A stretch of 39,504 bases of DNA from Gammaproteobacteria bacterium (GTDB taxonomy: Bacteria > Pseudomonadota > Gammaproteobacteria > Steroidobacterales > Steroidobacteraceae), in NCBI GenBank assembly GCA_015655465.1, contig JAATEY010000116.1:1-39504 (forward strand), in the 5' to 3' direction. The notes under the pieces were generated by a model. The model searched no databases. It saw nothing but the letters and a program-made list of their open reading frames with translations, and had not been told where the DNA came from. Position numbers and translations under genes: made by a program. Positions 1-7,667 of the stretch are shown here, piece by piece. Each line of letters opens with the position of its first letter. The stretch's first letter is position 1.

Positions 1-1
1 C

Positions 2-1159
2 GACATCACCTACAGCAGCCAGTCTGCCGCCGGCCGCTTCCGCAGTTTCTATGCAGACAATGGCCTGGGTGGCAGCGTTGAGGCTGGAGCCAGCCTGCTT
101 GCGGGCAGCACCACGCGGGCAGCGTTCCACTGGCGCCGCGACCGGCACAGCGAATACAACTTCAACCGGCCCACCAGTACTGTTGCGGGGCAGGCGATGA
201 CCGAGCCGAAGCAGCACAACGAGGAACGCACCTGGTCATTGGCCGTCGAGCATGACTGGGCGGCGACCGACGTGCTGGATCTGGTCGCAGGCGTAAGTTA
301 CGACCACAACGAACGCACACGGGCCGAAGAGTACGGTGCAACGATTCCGGCCCTGCCGGCCGGCATGACTTGCGTCCCCGCGGGGGCGCCGCCCTGCGTG
401 TATGGGCAACCACTCGGCGATGACAGCGCCTTCAACTGGCAGACGGCTCTGCAGTGGCACTACGCCGGCAACGCGCAGCTCGGCGCCAGTGTGTCGTCGC
501 GCTCGCGTTTTCCCAACAACTTCGAGCGTTACAGCACACGCTTCGGCACCGCGCGGCCGAACCCGGACCTCGGCTCCGAGCGGGCGATCAACTACGAGCT
601 CAACTGGAAGGTCGCTCCGGCAGAAGGCGCGGAGCTTTCGGCGGCGGTGTTCTATGCCGACGTGCAGAACATGATCCAGACGGTAATCGTGCAGGTCTCG
701 CCGCAGCAGACCCAGACACAGAACGTCGGCGATGGTCGCAATTACGGGCTGGAACTGGCAGCAGACTGGAAGGTGCTGCCGGAATTGCGGGTTGGTGCGA
801 ACTACAGCCGCCTGCACCGCAAGGTCGATGATCCCGTGCCGGCAAACCTGAAGCCTACCGGCGTGCCGGATCACCTGGGTTTCGCGTATGTCGCCTGGCA
901 GCCGGTGGCCGCGGTCATCGTGCAGCCCAGCGTCGAATTTGCCGGCAATCGCTGGACCGATCTGAATGGCAACGCCACCGCGGCCTACCAGCGGATCGGA
1001 CGGTACACGCTTGCCAACCTGCAGGTGACCTGGCGGCCGCTGGCCAATGTCGAGGCGGTGCTGGGCGCACGCAACCTGTTCGACAAGGAGTTCCAGCTTG
1101 CTTCCGGCTTCCCCGAGCCGGGCCGCTCGCTGTTCACGAAGGTACGCGTGACCTTCTAG
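2..1159 (+). CDS. TonB-dependent receptor, C-terminal part (5' end outside window)
   Basis: Frame is open from base 2 (DITYSSQSAAGRFRSFYADNG...) through the listed ORF; C-terminus ...ARNLFDKEFQLASGFPEPGRSLFTKVRVTF is a classic TBDR last beta-strand ending in F. Confidence 0.9.
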   Translation, partial: DITYSSQSAAGRFRSFYADNGLGGSVEAGASLLAGSTTRAAFHWRRDRHSEYNFNRPTSTVAGQAMTEPKQHNEERTWSLAVEHDWAATDVLDLVAGVSYDHNERTRAEEYGATIPALPAGMTCVPAGAPPCVYGQPLGDDSAFNWQTALQWHYAGNAQLGASVSSRSRFPNNFERYSTRFGTARPNPDLGSERAINYELNWKVAPAEGAELSAAVFYADVQNMIQTVIVQVSPQQTQTQNVGDGRNYGLELAADWKVLPELRVGANYSRLHRKVDDPVPANLKPTGVPDHLGFAYVAWQPVAAVIVQPSVEFAGNRWTDLNGNATAAYQRIGRYTLANLQVTWRPLANVEAVLGARNLFDKEFQLASGFPEPGRSLFTKVRVTF

Positions 1160-1166
1160 GCCATGG

Positions 1167-1212
1167 CTGCTCCAATGGGTGGGATCTACAGTGATCCCAT
1201 CCATTGGAGCAG
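1167..1212. terminator. 20-bp-stem hairpin between convergent genes (putative bidirectional terminator)
   Basis: ctgctccaatgggtgggatc - tacagt - gatcccatccattggagcag; arms complementary except one G.T wobble; lies at the convergent ends of the TBDR and DUF1111 genes. Confidence 0.6.
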
Positions 1213-2478
1213 CAGTTGTCGCTGCTCCGCGGGCATCGCAAGGAACGCGCGACGCGCAGCTTCCGCCTGGCCGCCGTGCCACAGGATTGCCTCTTCCAGG
1301 CTGGCCGCGCGGCCATCGTGCAGCAGTGCCACCGCCTCGTTCTTCAGGGCGTGGGCGAGTCCCCACAGTGGGGCCGTGCGCCAGCGACTCGCGACGCTGC
1401 GGCCGGACTGGGTGCGGTCGGCCAGCAATGGCCCCAGATCATGCAGCAGCAGATCGGTGTAGGGGTCGATCATGCCTGGGCCGGATGCGGTTCCCGCGGG
1501 CAGGCGACTTACGTGGCAGGCCGCACAGCCGGTGTCTGCAAAGAGCCTGCTGCCCGCAGCTTCCTCGCCCGGCGGCAGTGTTGAGCGGGCAGGCACCGCA
1601 AGCTCGCGCTGGAAGGTCACCACGGCATCCAGGAATTCGTCCGACACCTCCGGTGTGCCGCCATTCGGCGCGTTGCGGCAGGCAACCTGGGTTGGGCTGC
1701 AGTCGTCTGCCAGGCGCAGCCGCGAAGTCACGCCAATCTCCCGCGCAAACGCGCGGGTGGTCTGGTCTTCGATGTCGCGTGCCTCGGCCTGCCAGCCGAA
1801 GCTGCCAGCCGGCAGTTCACCCCGCATCGAGGCTGCCTGGTGCCGGCGGATATCGCGCAACGCCTTCCTGGGCACGGATTCAAGCAACCCCGCGCCGAAC
1901 AGGGGTGGCGCGATGCGTGGGCGCAGCACTGCGTCAGGTGGCGGCGGACCGTAGATGAGTTTGCGCAGCGCATACTGCGGCTGGCGCAGCGTCCAGCGGG
2001 TGCCGTCCGCGTACTGGCCTTGAAGCGCGGTCCAGCTGACTTCGATCTGCCCTTCGGCATTGTGGTCGGGCACGGCGGCAGGGTTGAGCACTGCACCGTA
2101 GATCGGCGCGGCACCTTCCAGCTGCATCACGAACGAGTTCGACAATCCGTCGGCACGCGCTGGTGCGCGGCCCCTTGCGCCGTTGTTGTGGCAGGCATCG
2201 CAGCTGGCGCTGACGAACAACGGGCCGAGGCCATCGCGCCTGCCGGCATTGGGCGTGCCGGCGGCGACCCACGGTGTGTTGAAGACCAGCAGCCCGAGAT
2301 CGAAGGTTTGCCTTGGCGCCGCTCCGAGCACTCTGCGCGCGGGAGGATCACGGCGATCGACGAATTCAGCCCGGCCGATGACCGGTGCGGCCGGCGGTTC
2401 CCCGGCTGCCTTGCCTGCGGCCAGCGCGGCGAGCAGCGCGAGAATCAGCGCTGCCGGATCAGGGCGCGGGCATGGCAA
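1186..2478 (-). CDS. DUF1111-type di-heme (thiol oxidoreductase / peroxidase-like) c-type cytochrome
   Basis: Two CxxCH motifs (CDACHNNGARGRAP, CAACHVSRLPAG) and DUF1111-like context (FVSASCDACHNNGARG...). ORF extends to 2520; a TTG at 2478 followed by a signal-peptide-like stretch (PAALILALLAALAAGKAAG) fits better, so start is uncertain. Confidence 0.8.
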   Translation of the reverse strand: MPCPRPDPAALILALLAALAAGKAAGEPPAAPVIGRAEFVDRRDPPARRVLGAAPRQTFDLGLLVFNTPWVAAGTPNAGRRDGLGPLFVSASCDACHNNGARGRAPARADGLSNSFVMQLEGAAPIYGAVLNPAAVPDHNAEGQIEVSWTALQGQYADGTRWTLRQPQYALRKLIYGPPPPDAVLRPRIAPPLFGAGLLESVPRKALRDIRRHQAASMRGELPAGSFGWQAEARDIEDQTTRAFAREIGVTSRLRLADDCSPTQVACRNAPNGGTPEVSDEFLDAVVTFQRELAVPARSTLPPGEEAAGSRLFADTGCAACHVSRLPAGTASGPGMIDPYTDLLLHDLGPLLADRTQSGRSVASRWRTAPLWGLAHALKNEAVALLHDGRAASLEEAILWHGGQAEAARRAFLAMPAEQRQLLLQWMGSL

Positions 2479-3001
2479 CTGGCGTAACCGCAAGCCTGGC
2501 CTGCGCGGAAGACGCGGCACTCAGCTGCACGGTCAGTTCCGCACCAGCGGGCAACTCGTAAACGACAATCTTGCGTGGGCCATCGCAGCTCGAGCTGCCG
2601 TTGAAGTCGAGTGTCGCCAGTTGCTTGCCCTCGTGCACCACATCGAGCCAGTAGCCCGAGTCGATGGCCAGCCGGTACGGACCTGCGCGATCCACCCGCA
2701 GCTTCAGCACGCCGCCGAAGGCGCCGTCCGCCAGCATCTTCTTGCCGGGCGGCAGCAGGTAGCGGACTTTTTCCTGTGGCTGCAGCGCCAGCGCATAGAG
2801 CCGGCCGGCAACGATGGATGGTGCTGCGGCTGCTTCACTGCCCGCATTGACCGCGGTGGGAGTGGTCCGGTACAGCTGCACTTCACGCGTCACATCCCAT
2901 TTGAAGGCGCTGCAGCCATCGGCAGCCTGCATGGTGGTGCTTGCCAGCAAGGCAAGGCTTGCAGCGGCGGCGCAGCGCCAGATGTCATGCATGGTTTTCA
3001 C
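2459..3001 (-). CDS. hypothetical secreted protein, 180 aa
   Basis: N-terminal signal-like sequence MKTMHDIWRCAAAASLALLASTTMQAADG; overlaps modA by 4 nt, suggesting translational coupling. Confidence 0.7.
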   Translation of the reverse strand: MKTMHDIWRCAAAASLALLASTTMQAADGCSAFKWDVTREVQLYRTTPTAVNAGSEAAAAPSIVAGRLYALALQPQEKVRYLLPPGKKMLADGAFGGVLKLRVDRAGPYRLAIDSGYWLDVVHEGKQLATLDFNGSSSCDGPRKIVVYELPAGAELTVQLSAASSAQARLAVTPVAMPAP

Positions 3002-3753
3002 GGTTTGCCGAACCCCGCGTTGTCGAAGATGGCCCGCGCCGCATCGCTGCCCAGGAACTTCACGAAGCTCTGCGCATCCGCGCCTGCGCTGGTCGTGGCT
3101 GCTGCCGGGTAGCTGATGGGTTCATGGGTGGAGGCCGGGAAGGTATCGACCACCCGCACCTTGCTGTTGCCACGCGCATCGGTGGCATAGACGATGCCCA
3201 GCGGCGCCTCGCCCAGTGCGACGAAGTTCAGCGCGGTGCGGACATTGTCGGCGGGAATGATGCGGTCCTTGACCTCGTTCCAGACGCCGAGCCTGGTCAA
3301 GGCCGCGCTGGCATATTTGCCGACCGGCACGCTGGCCGGATCCCCGGTGGCCAGGCGGCCGTTCCTGCCCAGTGCCGCCACCAGTCCAAATCCGGGCGCG
3401 ATGCGCAGGCTGACCTTGCTGTCTGCCGGTGCCACCAGCACCAGGGAGTTCGAGACGATGTTGCTGCGTGTCGCGGGCTTGATGAGGTTGCGGCTCGCCA
3501 GGTAGTCCATCCATTCCTGGTCGGCGGAGACAAAGACGTCTGCTGGCGAGCCGGATTCGATCTGGCGTGCCAGGGCGGAACTGGCGGCGAAGGAGAATCG
3601 CACCGGGACCTGCGTGGCGCCCGTATACGCCTTGCCAATGTCTTCCAGCACATTCGTGAGCGAAGCTGCTGCAAACACCGTGACGATCCGTTCGGCAGCG
3701 TGGCCGGCGGTGGCGGTGAGCAGCAGCAGGGTCAGCAGCGATCTTCGGAGCAT
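2998..3753 (-). CDS. modA: molybdate ABC transporter substrate-binding protein
   Basis: Signal peptide then VTVFAAASLTNVLEDIGKAY...VRFSFAASSALARQIESGSPADVFVSADQEWMDYL, characteristic of ModA. Confidence 0.93.
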   Translation of the reverse strand: MLRRSLLTLLLLTATAGHAAERIVTVFAAASLTNVLEDIGKAYTGATQVPVRFSFAASSALARQIESGSPADVFVSADQEWMDYLASRNLIKPATRSNIVSNSLVLVAPADSKVSLRIAPGFGLVAALGRNGRLATGDPASVPVGKYASAALTRLGVWNEVKDRIIPADNVRTALNFVALGEAPLGIVYATDARGNSKVRVVDTFPASTHEPISYPAAATTSAGADAQSFVKFLGSDAARAIFDNAGFGKP

Positions 3754-3791
3754 GATGGCGTAAGCGTACAGGGGTGACGGATGCCATTATA

Positions 3792-3815
3792 CGCAGTATT
3801 TACCCTGATACAGCG
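3792..3815. promoter_or_regulatory. imperfect palindrome, candidate Mod box / ModE-like operator
   Basis: CGCAGTAT-TTACCCTG-ATACAGCG: 8-bp arms with one mismatch and an 8-bp spacer, located between divergent modA and the modE-like gene. Confidence 0.4.
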
Positions 3816-3864
3816 AACGCGGCATGGCCGGGCCTGCCGGCTTGGGGCTAAACTTGCGACCATC

Positions 3865-4269
3865 ATGCTCAAACCGCAAACCCACATCCGCATCGACTTC
3901 TCCGGCAGCTGCTCCCTTGGCCCGGGCAAGGTCAGCCTGCTGGAGGGCATCGAGCGCACCGGCTCCCTGTCGGCCGCTGCCCGCGTACTGGGCATGAGCT
4001 ACCGACGCGGCTGGTTGCTGCTGCACAGCACAAATGAAGGCTTCAGCCAGCCGGTGGCAGAGCTCAGCGTGGGTGGGAAGGATGGTGGCGGTGCGCGCCT
4101 CACCGATTTCGGCAGGCAGCTGATTGCCGACTACCGCAGTTTTGAAGCGGCGGTGGATGCCCTTGCCGTGAAGACATTTGCCGCCGTTCGTGCCAGCGGC
4201 AAGGCGGTCGAGAACGCGGCCCCGCGTCGCCCCATCAAGCGCTCGGTTACGGGCAGTGCCAGGAAATGA
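3865..4269 (+). CDS. ModE-like single-domain winged-helix transcriptional regulator
   Basis: MLKPQTHIRIDFSGSCSLGPGKVSLLEGIERTGSLSAAARVLGMSYRRGWLLLHSTN: ModE/LysR-like HTH; no TOBE-like C-terminal domain. ATG at 3865 preferred over the ORF start at 3781. Confidence 0.8.
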   Translation: MLKPQTHIRIDFSGSCSLGPGKVSLLEGIERTGSLSAAARVLGMSYRRGWLLLHSTNEGFSQPVAELSVGGKDGGGARLTDFGRQLIADYRSFEAAVDALAVKTFAAVRASGKAVENAAPRRPIKRSVTGSARK

Positions 4270-4287
4270 CCGCTGCGCAGCGGGCGG

Positions 4288-5451
4288 CTAGAACCAGAAC
4301 GAAACGAAGAACTGGATGATGCTGGCGTCGAGCGAATACAGCGGCTCGGTGCCCGGGTTGGGGGCGGACTGCGGGTAGTTGGTCAGGTCGCGGAACTTCG
4401 AATAGTCCACCATCATGCGGGTGAAATGCAGGTTCGCCGTGCCTTTCTTCAGCCAGGAGGCCCAGGCCACCGGGAACTGGTAGGACGCGCCCAGCCCAAG
4501 CGTGTGGCTGTGCAGGGCCGATGTTTCCTTGTCGCGTGCCATGAAGTTCTGCGCATCGACATAGGGAAACAGGTCGCTGAAGAAAACCGCGCTGTTCTGC
4601 GTGTAGAAGCGGTAGGAGCCCGACAGCACCCAGCGACCGCCGCGCAGCGGGTGGGTGTATTCAACGCCGGCAGTGTGGGCGTAGATGCCCCAGGTGTCGG
4701 TGTAGAAGCGATACTGGCTTTCGAGCGCGGCGCGCCAGGGCAGGTAGTACTTCAGGCGCGCCGAAACGGCGTTGCCGGTGCGGGTACCCGGAAACTTTTC
4801 CGACTTCCGGATATAGCCGCCCAGCGGGTTCACATAGCGCATGAAGCGATAGGGGTTCTGCAGATAGCCCTGTTCCGCCACTGTTTCGAAATTCAGCGAC
4901 AGCAGCATGTTGCGCGTGAGTACCTGCGTCACACCCAGCCTGTAGTCGCGGCGCTTGACCTGCTCCGCGAAGCCCGGGTCCACCGCGCTGCCGACCTTGT
5001 CGAGGCCCTGCGAGTAGCCGAAGCTCACCGTGGTCAGGTCGCCGAACATGTCCTGGCTGACGCCCAGCGACCAGGTGCTGGCCTTGTAGTCGTTTTCGGC
5101 GCTGTTGACGTAGCTCAGGGAGTAGGTCGACTTGCCGCGCAGGTAGTCCAGCGACAGGCTCTTCTGCTCGCGCCGCTCGCGGTACTCGCTGGCACCGGAC
5201 ACCACCACGTCGATGGACGCGCTGGTGATGTTGTCCACGTAATAGTTGGCAGTGGCCGAGAACGACTCGCCGAAGCCCTTGCGCACCAGTACGGATGGTC
5301 CATCCACGGTGATGCCGCCGCCGGAATAGCGGTGATACATGATGTCGGCGCGATCTTCGGGCAGCACGCCGGCATGGGCCGCGGCGGCAGCCAGCAGCAG
5401 TGCCGCCAGAGCCGGAAGTCGCGGGCAACGCAGCATCAGGAGCAGCCGCAA
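4288..5451 (-). CDS. DUF3570 family outer-membrane-like protein
   Basis: HAGVLPEDRADIMYHRYSGGGITVDGPSVLVRKGFGESFSATANYYVDNITSASIDVVVSGASEY and amphipathic strand pattern, C-terminal F. Confidence 0.8.
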   Translation of the reverse strand: MRLLLMLRCPRLPALAALLLAAAAAHAGVLPEDRADIMYHRYSGGGITVDGPSVLVRKGFGESFSATANYYVDNITSASIDVVVSGASEYRERREQKSLSLDYLRGKSTYSLSYVNSAENDYKASTWSLGVSQDMFGDLTTVSFGYSQGLDKVGSAVDPGFAEQVKRRDYRLGVTQVLTRNMLLSLNFETVAEQGYLQNPYRFMRYVNPLGGYIRKSEKFPGTRTGNAVSARLKYYLPWRAALESQYRFYTDTWGIYAHTAGVEYTHPLRGGRWVLSGSYRFYTQNSAVFFSDLFPYVDAQNFMARDKETSALHSHTLGLGASYQFPVAWASWLKKGTANLHFTRMMVDYSKFRDLTNYPQSAPNPGTEPLYSLDASIIQFFVSFWF

Positions 5452-5663
5452 CCGCCGCCGCCGGCCCCGGTTGCACCCTTGGCGCCTTCGCGGACTTCGA
5501 AGACGTGATCCATGTATGACGACGACACCGGATCAGGATCGATCGCCATGATGGGATCGGCGAGGTGTTCGCGCTCGTAGGGTTTGACCCAGGGCTCAAG
5601 CGGCGCGCAGGCCGAGGCCGCCAGCAGGGCGCCCAGGCCTATGAACATCAACCGCTTGCGCAT
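5436..5663 (-). CDS. DUF4266 family small lipoprotein
   Basis: Cys-containing signal (LLAASACAPLEPWVKPYEREHLADPIMA) and C-terminal GGGGCGCS typical of DUF4266; overlaps the DUF3570 gene. Confidence 0.8.
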   Translation of the reverse strand: MRKRLMFIGLGALLAASACAPLEPWVKPYEREHLADPIMAIDPDPVSSSYMDHVFEVREGAKGATGAGGGGCGCS

Positions 5664-5671
5664 CGATCTTC

Positions 5672-6172
5672 CTATTCGCGCACCAGGGCGCGGATCTGGT
5701 TCAGGTACTCGTTCTCGTCGCCGTCCTTGTAGCCGCGATGCAGCCAGCGCAGGTTGCCCTTGCGGTCGATGATGACCGTGCTGGGCATGCCGGCAACCGC
5801 ATACAGCTTACTGACTTCGCTCTTCGTGTCGAACAGTATCGGAAAGGTGACAGGTGTGCTCTTCAGCCAGTTGGCGGCCAGGCTGGAATCCGGCTCCACG
5901 TTCACGCCGATCATGGTGAAGCCCATCGGCTTGTACTTGGTGTGCAGCTTCTCGAGGATGGGCATCTCGGTGCGGCAGGGGCCGCACCAGCTGGCCCAGA
6001 AGTTGATCATGACCACCTGGCCCTTGTACTGGTCGAGGCTGACCGGCTTGCCGGCCATGCTGTCGAGCTTGAACTGTGGGGCGGGGCCGGCGGGCGCCAC
6101 GGCGAGCGCAGGCGCAGCCAGCAGTGCCGCCAGCAGCAATGTACGCAGGGAGTGCATCTTGTTCATAACCAA
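5672..6172 (-). CDS. TlpA-like thioredoxin-family protein
   Basis: Signal peptide, VVMINFWASWCGPCRTEMPILEKLHTKYK, cis-Pro region GMPSTVIIDRKG. Confidence 0.9.
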   Translation of the reverse strand: MVMNKMHSLRTLLLAALLAAPALAVAPAGPAPQFKLDSMAGKPVSLDQYKGQVVMINFWASWCGPCRTEMPILEKLHTKYKPMGFTMIGVNVEPDSSLAANWLKSTPVTFPILFDTKSEVSKLYAVAGMPSTVIIDRKGNLRWLHRGYKDGDENEYLNQIRALVRE

Positions 6173-6186
6173 CCAGCTCCTGGAAA

Positions 6187-6894
6187 TCAGAAGAAAGCGG
6201 TCGCTCCGATGAACGCGCCGATGTTGTTGGTGAGCTTGTCCACACCGAGCAGATCCGACTGGAAAACGTGATCCTGCACGTCGATATGAATCGCCAGCCA
6301 GTCTGTCGGCAACACCCGGTAGCCGGCGCCGAAGTTCACGGTGAAACGCTGGTCACCGGCAAACTTCGCGCTGCCGATACCACCCAACAGGTACAGCGCG
6401 CTGTTCATGGCGAGATTGCGACCGATATACACCTCGCCAGGCAGCAAGTTGTAGCCCAGGGACAGGCTGTAATACGTGAAGCGTCTCTCACTGGGAGTAA
6501 GCAGCTGCACGTTGCCTCCCAGGGTCTCGAAACTGGTACGCCCGGCCTTCGACCGGCCGAACTGGGCTTCGAAGAACAGGTCTTCTGTCACATGGAAGGC
6601 GGCGCGGATGCCGGTCACGGGGTTGGTGCCGAAGTCCTCGATCGACAGGGCGCCGTAGTAACCGCCGAGCTCGACGTTTTCCGTATCGATCCTGTTGACC
6701 TTGATCTTGCGCCGCTCGACCTCGGGTTCGATGACCTTCGGCGGTGCCGCGCTGGTGGTTGCCTCGTCTTCCGCCACGGGCTCCTCTGCGGCCGCGCGGT
6801 CACGGTCGCGCGACCAGGGCCAGTGCAGCGAGGCGCAGCCGGTCAGCGGCAGCAGCAGCGCCGTCAGAAGAAGAATGCGAGCCCGAGTTTCCAT
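6187..6894 (-). CDS. outer-membrane beta-barrel domain protein (lipoprotein signal)
   Basis: Lipobox-like LTGCASLHW; repeated beta-strand pattern with C-terminal IGATAFF; resembles the beta-barrel family known from myxobacterial OM proteins. Confidence 0.7.
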   Translation of the reverse strand: METRARILLLTALLLPLTGCASLHWPWSRDRDRAAAEEPVAEDEATTSAAPPKVIEPEVERRKIKVNRIDTENVELGGYYGALSIEDFGTNPVTGIRAAFHVTEDLFFEAQFGRSKAGRTSFETLGGNVQLLTPSERRFTYYSLSLGYNLLPGEVYIGRNLAMNSALYLLGGIGSAKFAGDQRFTVNFGAGYRVLPTDWLAIHIDVQDHVFQSDLLGVDKLTNNIGAFIGATAFF

Positions 6895-7667
6895 TCGTTG
6901 ATCTCCTCATTCTCGTTGCGCGTGGTGAACACCATGTGGTGCCGATACTCGGCGCGCACGAAGAATCGTCTGGTCACGTAAAAGCGCAGGCCGGCACCCG
7001 CATAAGCGGTCTGGTCATTGCGGTCGCCGGGCAGCACCAGGGTTGATTTCGGTTGAATCCAGATCATGCCGCTGCCCAGCGTCAGCAGCGGCGACAGGCG
7101 CCAGTCCGGGCGATATACGTGCACCAGGCCCACTTCAGCCGTATAGCCGTTCGAAGCGTTGCCGAGAAACTGGGAGCCGGTGAATTCAACCGCCAGCTGC
7201 TCGTTGAACGAGCGCGACAGGAAACCCGACACCAGCGTGGCGCCACCGTAGTCGCCGGCCATGAAGCCCAGTTCCCAGCGGTGCGAAGTGAAGCCGGTGC
7301 GATTGCCCAGGTCGAAGCTGAAGGCCGAGCCGTCGGCGAGCAGCGTCTTCAGCATGTCGCGCTGGTGTGCCCAGCCTTCGATACCGCGCTTTGTGCGCAC
7401 GCGGAACCACTCGGTGCGGCGATACAGCACGTCGATGGCATCGCCCCGCGGCACCACCTGCGTGACCGCATAGCCGCGACCGGGGCCCTCATGCAGTTCG
7501 AGATAGGCCTCCGCGACGAACAGCTGCTGCAGCTTGTCCTGCCGGTCGGCAGCCGCGCTCGCACCAGAGAACAGCGTCGCCAGTGTCAGCAGTGCCGCGT
7601 GGAGCAGCGGCCTAATTGAGGAATCCGGCCGGCAGGCCAATCGGATTGTTGTAGTACTGCGCGCCAA
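6864..7667 (-). CDS. SH3-like plus outer-membrane beta-barrel protein
   Basis: SH3b-like LFVAEAYLELHEGPGRGYAVTQVVPRGDAIDVLYRRTEWFRVRTKRGIEGWAHQRDM followed by a beta-barrel ending KLGLAFFF; start uncertain because the ORF start lies inside the upstream gene's 3' end. Confidence 0.7.
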   Translation of the reverse strand: MARSTTTIRLACRPDSSIRPLLHAALLTLATLFSGASAAADRQDKLQQLFVAEAYLELHEGPGRGYAVTQVVPRGDAIDVLYRRTEWFRVRTKRGIEGWAHQRDMLKTLLADGSAFSFDLGNRTGFTSHRWELGFMAGDYGGATLVSGFLSRSFNEQLAVEFTGSQFLGNASNGYTAEVGLVHVYRPDWRLSPLLTLGSGMIWIQPKSTLVLPGDRNDQTAYAGAGLRFYVTRRFFVRAEYRHHMVFTTRNENEEINEWKLGLAFFF

